From positions 1-64,000 of the IMG/VR virus record IMGVR_UViG_3300017987_000082: a stretch of DNA of 64,000 bases; one strand, given 5' to 3'. Below the pieces are notes generated by a model that was given only the letters and a program-made list of their open reading frames with translations, had not been told where the DNA came from and did no database searches. Origin of the DNA: a virus. The number at the start of each line of letters is the position of its first letter. Position 1 is the stretch's first letter. The position numbers and the translations under genes are program-made. Of this stretch, positions 15,288-22,208 are shown one piece after another.

Positions 15288-15650
15288 ATGCCTAGCATGA
15301 GAGACACACATAAGAGAATAGAAAAAAGACTCAAAAAAATGGAGGAAGAAATGCCCTACAAAGAAGAATACATGGAGCAGGCCAAGGCCGCGGCTGAGCA
15401 GGTCGCACGCCTTATCAACAATTTCAGCGATGATCCTGCCAAAGCCTTTGTTGAGGCGATGGGCAGTCAGCACCGCACGCTCCAGCAAAACTTCATGGGG
15501 CTGGTTTGCGGATGGATTCAAATGAATGCCGACCGCTACGCCCGCGGCCAGTACGACCTACGCAATGAGGCGACTTGCCAGCTTTGCGCCAGAATTAAGG
15601 AATCGCTTGAGACCTGTGGCTACGAGCTATATAAGTTACCAACAGTATAA
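15288..15650 (+). CDS. Unknown helical protein
   Basis: 120 aa, ATG 15288 after AAGGAGG. Charged helical N-terminus (HKRIEKRLKKMEEEM), then an Ala-rich helix; CQLCARI near the end. Last gene before a strong terminator. Confidence 0.65.
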   Translation: MPSMRDTHKRIEKRLKKMEEEMPYKEEYMEQAKAAAEQVARLINNFSDDPAKAFVEAMGSQHRTLQQNFMGLVCGWIQMNADRYARGQYDLRNEATCQLCARIKESLETCGYELYKLPTV

Positions 15651-15666
15651 CCTAGAACCTACGAGT

Positions 15667-15709
15667 CCGCAGGGGAATTAAACTCCTTTCGCCCCTGCGG
15701 GCCTTTTTT
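15667..15709 (+). terminator. Rho-independent terminator
   Basis: Nine-bp stem CCGCAGGGG (15667-15675) with CCCCTGCGG (15692-15700), followed by GCC and six T. Confidence 0.88.
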
Positions 15710-15732
15710 ATCTTATTAACGGATATCGTTTT

Positions 15733-15773
15733 AGTAACTCTTTACGGCGCTCTAATGACTCTTTGCGGCACTG
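15733..15773 (+). promoter_or_regulatory. Pair of enhancer-like sites upstream of the 15825 promoter
   Basis: GTAACTCTTTACGGCGCTC and ATGACTCTTTGCGGCACTG lie about 20 bp apart, roughly two helical turns, 50-90 bp before the sigma-54 core. Both match the element found before other sigma-54-type promoters. Confidence 0.5.
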
Positions 15774-15824
15774 AGATTAACAGACCATATTTCTCTTCCT
15801 TAAATAGATTACTCTTTTTCAGGC

Positions 15825-15842
15825 TGGCATGGGTGTTGCATA
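15825..15842 (+). promoter_or_regulatory. Sigma-54-type promoter
   Basis: TGGCATGGGTGTTGCATA, preceded by GATTACTCTTTTTCAGGC; 56 bp before ATG 15898. Confidence 0.8.
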
Positions 15843-15897
15843 CAAATAGGGTGTAAGCGTTGAACCCAACCGACACAACAACCGAAAGGAGACTACT

Positions 15898-16185
15898 ATG
15901 GCGAATGTAAGATTTAGAGGCGGTAAGCGTTCCAGAGGCTATACTGAACACAGGCATAACCGGGACCCCAAGCCTGTGAAGGAAATCGAATTCTACGGAA
16001 CCCGGTTGGAATCTTTCTATGACGGTATGCTTTCTTCCATCGAGCGGGTGTTTGAGGCGAGCCCCGGCATCACTCAGATGAACCCCCGGCACGCTGTCTT
16101 GTTTAGGCAGTTGGCAGACAGTTACCATCAGTTGTCTGCTGTTCGGCGCAACCAACTTAGGAGCATTGTGTGTAAAGGAGTTTAA
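15898..16185 (+). CDS. Unknown basic protein
   Basis: 95 aa, ATG 15898 after AAAGGAG. Arg/His-rich N-terminus (RFRGGKRSRGYTEHRHNRD) followed by a helical region ending VRRNQLRSIVCKGV. First gene of a five-gene operon. Confidence 0.65.
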   Translation: MANVRFRGGKRSRGYTEHRHNRDPKPVKEIEFYGTRLESFYDGMLSSIERVFEASPGITQMNPRHAVLFRQLADSYHQLSAVRRNQLRSIVCKGV

Positions 16186-16188
16186 AAA

Positions 16189-16530
16189 ATGCCAGCATAC
16201 AATCTGCCTGAAGGGGTAATGGAAGAAGAAGAGCGGGAAGTGCTTGATATCCGCGGCGGTGTTTCGTGGGAGTACGCCCCGGCATACTGGCTTAACGACA
16301 GTGAGTGGGCTACCGTCTTGCTTCACCGCACCCCTGATCCCTGCCCGTTCTGCGGAAGCATCCGGCTTGAACCGCACGTCGGCAACTGCTATGAGGGGAA
16401 CAAGCTGTGGGATGAGTATTTCTGTCAGGATTGCGGCGAAGCGGTTGTCTGGGTTGTTTGGTTTGATGGGTCGCCCCCAACATGGGACATCAACCACCTT
16501 AATCCAATGATTGAAAGGAGTTTGATATGA
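16189..16530 (+). CDS. Zinc-ribbon protein
   Basis: 113 aa, ATG 16189. Acidic N-terminus; PDPCPFCGSIRLEPH and YFCQDCGEAVVWVVW give two Cys pairs of a ribbon similar to the small restriction-alleviation/Lar-type zinc proteins of phages, though a specific role cannot be assigned. The stop overlaps the next start (ATGA). Confidence 0.68.
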   Translation: MPAYNLPEGVMEEEEREVLDIRGGVSWEYAPAYWLNDSEWATVLLHRTPDPCPFCGSIRLEPHVGNCYEGNKLWDEYFCQDCGEAVVWVVWFDGSPPTWDINHLNPMIERSLI

Positions 16531-16703
16531 GTAGAGCCGATACTGTATGTATTCACTGTGAATTCTTCGCCCTGAACTGGTGCGAGGAAGTGGCGCAAAC
16601 AATGGCAGAGAATGCGCCAGGAGTTGAATGCTCGCATGAGTTTGATGTAAACCTGAACGAGCCTTGCGGGTGTTACTGCCCCGTAGAGGGTCTAACCGAA
16701 TAA
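16527..16703 (+). CDS. 58-aa Cys-rich protein
   Basis: ATG 16527 overlaps the preceding stop, with AAAGGAG upstream. It encodes a Cys-rich protein (TVCIHCEFF, NWCEE, ECSHEF, PCGCYCPVEG), with enough Cys/His for one or two metal sites. Similar in style to the other tiny Cys proteins of this region. Confidence 0.65.
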   Translation: MSRADTVCIHCEFFALNWCEEVAQTMAENAPGVECSHEFDVNLNEPCGCYCPVEGLTE

Positions 16704-16715
16704 AAGGAGAAAGCT

Positions 16716-16919
16716 ATGAAACTCGCACCCCCTTGCGTTATCTGTGGTAAGAAAAACCCGTTTTACGAAGATGTGTGGGTGATTACCCCTAAGGGAGTAG
16801 CCTGCCTGAAACACTCAGGAGTAAAGGAGGAATTTGAGAAAGTATACAAAGATGTTGGCGGTGAGGATGGGTATCTTGATCTTTTGCTCGAAATAGATAA
16901 ATACTCAACGGAGGAATGA
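16716..16919 (+). CDS. Small CxxC protein
   Basis: 67 aa, ATG 16716 after AAAGGAG. PPCVICGKKNPF and a later C-x-KH pair (VACLKHSG) could bind one zinc; the C-terminal half is helical and acidic. A tiny 7-codon ORF follows at 16922, which I do not annotate. Confidence 0.62.
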   Translation: MKLAPPCVICGKKNPFYEDVWVITPKGVACLKHSGVKEEFEKVYKDVGGEDGYLDLLLEIDKYSTEE

Positions 16920-16956
16920 TCATGAGGCTTACTGCAACAGCATAAGGAGAAATGCC

Positions 16957-17481
16957 ATGAGTAAAAGACCAAAAATGAAAATCATGAAGATCAGTGCGTG
17001 CATCGGTTGCCCGAATGTGCATCTTCACAGTGTTGGGCATTATTCGTGTTGGGAAATGACAAAAAGTCTTGAGAGTATTGATGTAACAAGCCATACTCCT
17101 GACTGGTGCCCTTTATCTGAATTTGCTATTCCCAATTTCATTACCGAAGGGTTTTTCGTTGAGGCTCTCAACAAGATTCTTGAAATTGAGGCCGAGCATG
17201 ATGGTGGCGGTGAGTATCCAACATGGTTTACCGATAACGAGCTTGACCGCACGACCTATTGGTCCAATATGAGGAGGGCCATTGAAGACCTTTTGGGCGG
17301 AATGACCCCGAAGTTTGAGACCATGAACCTTGACGATGCCTTGACAATGGCCTATGAGGATCTGCGTGACCTTTCCCCTTTTGATGGCAATAAGCTGGCC
17401 TCTATCATTACACTGATCTCAGGCCGCGGGGCTCGTTATAACCCTGAAACCGACTTGATCGAATTAGAGCCTGAAGGGTGA
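16957..17481 (+). CDS. Unknown protein with N-terminal Cys motif
   Basis: 174 aa, ATG 16957 after AAGGAG. N-terminal CIGCPNVHLHSVGHYSCWEM and DWCPLSEF form a Cys/His cluster of the type seen in small phage proteins of this window. The rest is an acidic alpha-helical domain. Last gene of the operon, followed by the terminator at 17528. Confidence 0.68.
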   Translation: MSKRPKMKIMKISACIGCPNVHLHSVGHYSCWEMTKSLESIDVTSHTPDWCPLSEFAIPNFITEGFFVEALNKILEIEAEHDGGGEYPTWFTDNELDRTTYWSNMRRAIEDLLGGMTPKFETMNLDDALTMAYEDLRDLSPFDGNKLASIITLISGRGARYNPETDLIELEPEG

Positions 17482-17527
17482 TTTTCGACCCCTGCCTGCT
17501 TCTGTCAGCAGGAAATAGGTTTAAAGG

Positions 17528-17568
17528 GGCGTCTCAGGCTGCTCAGGATGCCCTTAGACGCCTTTTTT
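17528..17568 (+). terminator. Rho-independent terminator (contains dispersed repeat copy B)
   Basis: GGCGTCT (17528-17534) pairs with AGACGCC (17556-17562), then six T. The 3' arm belongs to the 24-bp repeat (17543-17566) also present at 7239-7262. Confidence 0.75.
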
Positions 17569-17701
17569 CTTAAAATAGGTACTCAAGCCCGCCTAGAAGG
17601 CTCGAAGGCTTTAAAACGGCTCTACGTGGCTCGTAATACGCCTGACTCGTAACACGTAAGACTCGTAATATATATTTCGTACTTAAAGAGTTACGAGAAA
17701 G

Positions 17702-17748
17702 AGCTAGATTACGAGTTACGAGCTAGATTACGAGTTACGAGCTAGACC
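17702..17748. repeat. 19-bp tandem repeats with GTTACGAG motif
   Basis: AGCTAGATTACGAGTTACG occurs at 17702-17720 and 17721-17739, with a partial third copy. Around it (17629-17760) the motif CTCGTAA or its complement occurs several more times in both orientations. No gene in 17569-17949; iteron-like. Confidence 0.75.
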
Positions 17749-17871
17749 TCCTACCCGATAAGATTACCCTATGACTCTTTTTGCTTATCTTTTGCCGCAG
17801 ATTGTCACAATTAGATATCGCTTGCCGCTACCTACAACATCCTGCCCCTGTAACGACTAATCTATTCGGGT

Positions 17872-17889
17872 TGGCACAGGAGTTGCACC
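17872..17889 (+). promoter_or_regulatory. Sigma-54-type promoter
   Basis: TGGCACAGGAGTTGCACC, 60 bp before ATG 17950, preceded by GACTAATCTATTCGGGT. ATGACTCTTTTTGC at about 17770 resembles the enhancer-like element. Confidence 0.75.
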
Positions 17890-17949
17890 CTATATGTGCG
17901 TATGGCAGAAGCATTTGTCGTTAACCCGAAGTAGAAAGGAGACAAAATT

Positions 17950-18318
17950 ATGAATGAGAAGCTTCGTCTTATTGAGCAGGGAAAGCCCACTGGTCGGCTT
18001 ACGGCTGATGAATGGGCGGTCGTGCTCAAGGCAATCGAAAAGGGCGAAATCGAAACCGACGGAACCCATGTGGAACGGTTTGATATCCTGATTGATGTTA
18101 TCAAGGCAAGGGGCTCCTGCCATGACCAGCCGAATGGCTGTGTCGGTTGTATTATTGATAGGGCAACCGGGGGCGACGAACTTGCCTGTGATGTGGCTGT
18201 CTTCGGGCCTATTCATGATATGCTGATTTACTGGATAACTGGTGTTCGGCCAACTGATGCCGACTTGAGTATTCACAATGACCATATGGCGGGCTGTCGG
18301 CAGTATTACGGTGAGTAA
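17950..18318 (+). CDS. Unknown 122-aa protein
   Basis: ATG 17950, with AAAGGAG upstream. Helical N-terminus with LTADEWAVVLKAIEKGEIET, then a Cys cluster (GSCHDQPNGCVGCIIDRATG). Not recognised. First gene of the 17872 operon. Confidence 0.66.
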   Translation: MNEKLRLIEQGKPTGRLTADEWAVVLKAIEKGEIETDGTHVERFDILIDVIKARGSCHDQPNGCVGCIIDRATGGDELACDVAVFGPIHDMLIYWITGVRPTDADLSIHNDHMAGCRQYYGE

Positions 18319-18372
18319 TCGGGAACAGGGCGGGCTTGTCCCGCCCTAACCCCAACCAAAAAGGAGAAGACA

Positions 18373-18687
18373 ATGCCGGGAATCAGAATTATTGAGTGGA
18401 CGGCGAGGGCACACACCAAGAGTGAATGGGTTGACATTATTACGGAATTCCAGTCGGCCCTGGAGCACGTTGACCAGACACACATCACCTTCAAGATCAA
18501 CGAGCCCAACCAGCTTGACCCGGAAGACAGAATCACTATTAATTGGAAGGAAAGGCGGGGATTCCAGTACCTCAGGGACGGGGCCGGGCACTGGTCCTGT
18601 CAGACCTTTGCCAGCCGCGCCTACGAAGACCTGATACTGGCCGTATTGGGCGGAGCAGGAGTTAGGTTCCGCATAACCTATAAGTAG
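18373..18687 (+). CDS. Unknown 104-aa protein
   Basis: ATG 18373 after AAAGGAG. Mixed alpha/beta with no motif that I recognise; it may bind nucleic acid, but nothing proves this. Confidence 0.64.
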   Translation: MPGIRIIEWTARAHTKSEWVDIITEFQSALEHVDQTHITFKINEPNQLDPEDRITINWKERRGFQYLRDGAGHWSCQTFASRAYEDLILAVLGGAGVRFRITYK

Positions 18688-18699
18688 GGAGATATAACG

Positions 18700-18831
18700 A
18701 TGGCGAAAGAAATAAGAATCCTCAAGGTGCGGCACATGGGAACCGTCGGTAATGAGATTAAAGCCCAAGCCGATGATTATGAACTCTGTGCCTCTGGCAG
18801 GACATGGGCGGAAGCGGTGACGACCCGATGA
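18700..18831 (+). CDS. 43-aa protein
   Basis: ATG 18700 preceded by GGGAG. Encodes MAKEIRILKVRHMGTVGNEI and 23 further residues. Overlaps the next tiny ORF by 4 bp (ATGATGA). Supported by spacing and ribosome site only. Confidence 0.5.
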   Translation: MAKEIRILKVRHMGTVGNEIKAQADDYELCASGRTWAEAVTTR

Positions 18832-18902
18832 TGAATTGGGGGTGGTTTGACGACCTGCCCCAGCCGCTGCCGAAGGCTGATATTATCGCTTCGAAGAAGT
18901 AA
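18828..18902 (+). CDS. 24-aa ORF, possibly a micro-protein
   Basis: Begins ATGATG overlapping the previous stop; encodes MMNWGWFDDLPQPLPKADII plus ASKK. It may be a micro-protein, or the displaced 3' end of the preceding gene. Confidence 0.4.
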   Translation: MMNWGWFDDLPQPLPKADIIASKK

Positions 18903-18955
18903 AACCGGTCCGGGCGGGGGCCAAAAGCGTCCCCGTCCTAGTGGAAGGAGAAGAT

Positions 18956-19378
18956 ATGTCAGTTACCAAGGTTAATCTTGACCGATGGCTACTGGAAGGT
19001 GCGGTAGATAAGTGGTATCAGATATGCTTTGCTAACGGCGTCGACCGCGGCGGGCAGAACTGCCCTCTGTGTCAACACTACAACGAGTACTGCTGTACGA
19101 CTACCGACGGAGAGCCCGTCAACTTTAACGACCTTATTGACAATAACGAGAATATCCACCGATGCCCCGTCTTCGAAGAGTCAGAGCTGAGTGATTGCCA
19201 GAATACTCCGTACGATCAGTGGAACAGATACGTTAAGGCTCGGACTACCTGTGCTCGTATAGGCAGAGAAAAACGCTGGGAGGGCTGGAAGGTTTCTGAC
19301 CTGCGTTCCCTCTACCTCGCCTTTAACGAATACTGCTACCTTAAACGACTACTGGAAGAAAGGAGCGAAGATGTTTAA
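18956..19378 (+). CDS. Cys-rich phage protein with CPLC...CPV...TPY..W pattern
   Basis: 140 aa from ATG 18956 (AAGGAG). The order W-x(n)-NCPLCQHY-NEYCC-HRCPVFEE-DCQNTPYDQW is a pattern I have seen in small phage proteins with a probable zinc site and no known activity. Overlaps the next gene by 8 bp. A related pattern, interrupted by a frameshift, occurs at 25386-25780. Confidence 0.7.
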   Translation: MSVTKVNLDRWLLEGAVDKWYQICFANGVDRGGQNCPLCQHYNEYCCTTTDGEPVNFNDLIDNNENIHRCPVFEESELSDCQNTPYDQWNRYVKARTTCARIGREKRWEGWKVSDLRSLYLAFNEYCYLKRLLEERSEDV

Positions 19379-19583
19379 ACCTCTGATTATAGGCTATAAG
19401 TACGAGCAGACCTACTACTTACACAAAACAGATGTGTATATGTCTGCTGGTAACGAACCCACCGCGGCTCGGTTCTTCTGTACCCTAGCCTCCCTTCCGA
19501 CTGCCGTAAGAGCCTACGGGCCTATATACGATAAAAACGGTAACGAAGTAGATATAGATCAACTTATCAGAAAACACCTGTAA
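19371..19583 (+). CDS. Unknown 70-aa protein
   Basis: ATG 19371 after AAAGGAG. Tyr-rich N-terminus; PTAVRAYGPIYDKNGNEVDI near the end. Not recognised. Confidence 0.62.
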   Translation: MFKPLIIGYKYEQTYYLHKTDVYMSAGNEPTAARFFCTLASLPTAVRAYGPIYDKNGNEVDIDQLIRKHL

Positions 19584-19594
19584 GGAGAAGAGCT

Positions 19595-19752
19595 ATGTTT
19601 CAAATGTGTTTTTAGATCAGATAAACAACAACAACAGCGGCTACAATATCAACGAGCATACCTATAAACTATTCGTCGCCTCTATAGATATTTACCCACA
19701 AGGCCGTAAATATCTCTACCGCTACTTTATAAACCTCGAAGGCGACTACTAA
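19595..19752 (+). pseudogene. Small gene with apparent one-base deletion in a T-run
   Basis: ATG 19595 (AAGGAG upstream) reads MFQMCF then TAG, but the -1 frame continues LDQINNNNSGYNINEHTYKL to a TAA at 19750-19752 with clear protein character. Adding one T to the T5 run at about 19609-19613 restores a 52-aa protein. Alternatives: sequencing error, true decay, a -1 frameshift at TTT-TAG, or a GTG start at 19606. Confidence 0.6.
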
Positions 19753-20750
19753 AAATCCGCTCATCCTGAAAAGACTCTCAGCCTGTATTTAAGACCATAG
19801 GCTTTTCTTTGAATAGATGCAATAGACGTACTATACAACACATAATACTATAGACCTCTACCCCTGCTATCATATAAAATACCCCCCCCAACCCCTAGCC
19901 CCTCTATATATCTAGAACTTTCTACGATGCCCGTAGCCGTTACTCTAGCCCTAAACTAATACCTGAGCCTACCCTAATACAATCGAACGCCTTACGATTG
20001 ATTTACCTACCCCTAACCAAACCCCTCGTAACAAATACTACCTCGTAATATACTACACAACTGAGACGTCTGGTTAAGAGCGGGTAGACCTCGTAACGCA
20101 GAGCTCTATCAAAGACCTCTATATCTATTCATCTATTGCAGACATCTATATCTACCCCTCCAGACTCCTGGTATCTGTGCTCTAATGCCTCTGCCTCCAT
20201 TACTCTAGTCGGGAAACAATATATATATATATATCACTCTGTCCAGAAATCTAGTCTATTACCACCCCGAAAATCAGGAGAACGACGTCCTCTAATAGTT
20301 GGTAGTATCTGATTTATATAAATAATCACCAATATCCTGCCCCTTTTCTCTTTTGTCCCCATCTATATCTGTATCGTTATCTTAGCATATACCATCTATA
20401 TCTGTATCGTTATCTGTATCGTTATTTGTATCGTTATTTGTATCGTTATTTTAGGAATAACCTGCTCTTTTCCTCTTTCATCCCCATCTCAAATCTGGCT
20501 AAAGAGCTCCACTTATGCAGATATCGTACCAAAAATCCATCGGAAGTTATAAAAACTCTAAGATATCGTATAAAAAAGATTATAAAAGTACAAAAAGACG
20601 TCAAAGACGTCAGATTATATATTTAGAGTAGATAAGAAGATCATAAAAAGATTACAAAAAGAGCCACTAGATTAACAAATAGAGTCACAGACCCATGTAC
20701 GATAAGCACAGCCTGGGAACTGCCCCTTGAATAGATTACTCTTTTACAGT
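19753..20750. other. AT-rich non-coding region of about 1 kb
   Basis: No convincing gene in any frame. It holds homopyrimidine-rich segments, a (TA)n tract near 20219, scattered CTCGTAAC motifs (20026-20095), 12-bp tandem repeats (see 20361), a region rich in AAAAAG after 20560, and GAGTCAC/GAGCCAC elements before the 20751 promoter. Candidate for a replication or packaging function, but nothing decisive. Confidence 0.6.
20361..20451. repeat. 12-bp tandem repeats (CTGTATCGTTAT)
   Basis: Four consecutive 12-bp units at 20402-20449 (two CTGTATCGTTAT, two TTGTATCGTTAT). A related copy lies just upstream at about 20369. Confidence 0.85.
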
Positions 20751-20768
20751 TGGCATGGGAGCTGCATA
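20751..20768 (+). promoter_or_regulatory. Sigma-54-type promoter
   Basis: TGGCATGGGAGCTGCATA, preceded by GATTACTCTTTTACAGT. The -12 element is CTGC rather than TTGC but keeps the GC. 60 bp before ATG 20828. Confidence 0.72.
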
Positions 20769-20827
20769 CTGTATAGGGTGCAGGCAGGTGCGTTTATCGT
20801 TTAAATAGAAACAGAAAGGAGAAGATA

Positions 20828-21016
20828 ATGGTATGGAGAGGGTTAACAGAGTACGTAGTCTACTTCAGGACCGAGCACTGCGGTCCTGAATACGAGGTGG
20901 TATCGGGGTCGTTCGACCCCGATAGGGCCAAGGAGATGGCCGAGCAGCTGACTGAGCGACTGGCTACGCTGGTCGACTGCGGGTGCTGTCTGCCCGCAGT
21001 TAAACGAAAGGATTAA
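20828..21016 (+). CDS. Unknown 62-aa protein
   Basis: ATG 20828 after AAAGGAG. EYVVYFRTEHCGPEYEVVSG strand pair, helix KEMAEQLTERLATL, and an end with CGCC. Could be a mini zinc-binding protein. First of three genes. Confidence 0.6.
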   Translation: MVWRGLTEYVVYFRTEHCGPEYEVVSGSFDPDRAKEMAEQLTERLATLVDCGCCLPAVKRKD

Positions 21017-21020
21017 GATA

Positions 21021-21233
21021 ATGATAGAAAAGATCAAGAGGGCTGCGTATACTGCTCTTAATCGGAGGGGCGTTGTTCTCGCCCCTACCCCGAAGGAGAT
21101 TCGATTCCCGCAGTTCGACCCCTGCCGGGCAGTAATGCCTATCGCTATTGTAGAGTGGCGAGCGACTGTTAATATGGAAGAGAAGATTCTCACCCATGTT
21201 ATTATGCCCGGCGATATTTCTTTCCGGACCTAG
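21021..21233 (+). CDS. Unknown 70-aa protein
   Basis: ATG 21021 after AAAGGA. Basic N-terminus, beta-rich C-terminus. Not recognised. Confidence 0.58.
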   Translation: MIEKIKRAAYTALNRRGVVLAPTPKEIRFPQFDPCRAVMPIAIVEWRATVNMEEKILTHVIMPGDISFRT

Positions 21234-21245
21234 AGGAGAAGATTA

Positions 21246-21452
21246 ATGCTTACAGACAACGATATTTTCATGAGGATCTTAGGCACGGTCTTGCTCTTTA
21301 CCGTTATTATAGGAGCGGCTATCGTTTGTAAGGCTAACGTACAGCTCGGAAGCTACCGAGTGAGATATTTCCCGGCAGACGGCGAGTATTGCGATTGCTA
21401 TACCAACGAGCTGGGAGAAGAATACTGCGGACCCTGCTACTATATAGATTAG
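21246..21452 (+). CDS. Small single-pass membrane protein with Cys-rich tail
   Basis: 68 aa, ATG 21246 after GAGGAG. Hydrophobic segment at about residues 8-28 (FMRILGTVLLFTVIIGAAIV), then a polar tail with four Cys (EYCDCYTNELGEEYCGPCYY). Probably anchored in the host inner membrane. Function unknown. Confidence 0.65.
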   Translation: MLTDNDIFMRILGTVLLFTVIIGAAIVCKANVQLGSYRVRYFPADGEYCDCYTNELGEEYCGPCYYID

Positions 21453-21598
21453 ACCTGCCTTAACGCCCGCCCGATCAAGAGGCCGCCAGAGGAAGGAGGA
21501 AACTGGTGGCTATCCTTCCGTACCGGGTTTGGATATCTAGGCTCGTAACGCAGGGTTCGCTCTAAGAGGTCGTAATCCTACCTCGTAACCCGATGTCG

Positions 21599-21800
21599 AA
21601 ATAAAGATGTCGAAATCGGAGGTCGGGCCTCGTAACCCAGACCTCTTTAAAAGATGTCGAATCCGACCTCCTGCCTCGTAACCCGGACGGAAGATAAAGA
21701 TGTCGAATCCGACCTTCTGCCTCGTAACCCGGACGGAAGATAAAGATGTCGAATCCGACCTTCTGCCTCGTAACCCGGACGGAAGATAAAGATGTCGAAT
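21599..21800. repeat. 46-bp tandem repeats containing CTCGTAACCC
   Basis: Three exact or nearly exact 46-bp units begin at 21653, 21699 and 21745, with a partial unit at 21791. More diverged units lie upstream (21599-21652). Each carries GATGTCGAATCCGACC and CCTCGTAACCCGGACGG. The gap 21453-22208 otherwise holds only a 19-codon GTG ORF at about 21507 with a good ribosome site. Confidence 0.88.
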
Positions 21801-21838
21801 CCGAGGTCGAAATCGGAGGACCGAGCCCTGGACCCGAG

Positions 21839-21883
21839 GTGCCGTAAAGAGTCATACGAGTGCCGCTCCTTGTCACTTTTCGA
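21839..21883 (+). promoter_or_regulatory. Enhancer-like sites next to a decayed promoter
   Basis: GTGCCGTAAAGAGTCATAC and GTGCCGCTCCTTGTCACTTT are good copies of the repeated element. They are followed at 21891 by GATTACTCTTTCAGGAG, as before real sigma-54-type sites. Here the GG/GC core is lost, so this looks like a vestigial promoter. Confidence 0.45.
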
Positions 21884-22109
21884 CCAGATTACTCTTTCAG
21901 GAGCTCGTGATATACGAGTCGGGGAAGGACTTCAAGATCGGACATATGTAATGCCAACTAAGGATGTCTTGGCTGAGGGGGGGGTAGAAAATACACCCTG
22001 AACGGCCGTATAAAACAACCGTTTGCCTTTAAATTCAATAAGTTAGGCAATTGCCTAAAAAATTAGCCCGAAAAGAAAAATGACGAAAAAAGCTTATTTT
22101 TTCATGTAT

Positions 22110-22127
22110 TGGCATATGAGTTGCAGT
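22110..22127 (+). promoter_or_regulatory. Sigma-54-type promoter
   Basis: TGGCATATGAGTTGCAGT, correct GG/GC spacing, 82 bp before ATG 22209. It lacks the GATTACTC block. Confidence 0.65.
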
Positions 22128-22208
22128 ATTTACCGCGCACATAAGTTTTACAGGTTGTCAATAATGGCAACCTCAACTAGCCCGCGCCGCGGGCAGAAAG
22201 GAAACACC

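Noticed and set aside
20426-20626. 66-codon ORF in the AT-rich gap
   Set aside because: Made of the 12-bp repeats and AT-rich sequence; no ribosome site.
21100-21125. tRNA-like T-arm (GATTCGATTCCCGC)
   Set aside because: Inside a coding sequence and without a matching acceptor stem or anticodon arm; I found no tRNA gene in the window.
21562-21876. 104-codon minus-strand ORF
   Set aside because: It is a translation of the 46-bp repeats; no start signals.
21891-21915. GATTACTCTTTCAGGAG context as an active sigma-54 promoter
   Set aside because: The upstream block is present but the GG-N10-GC core is not; treated as vestigial.
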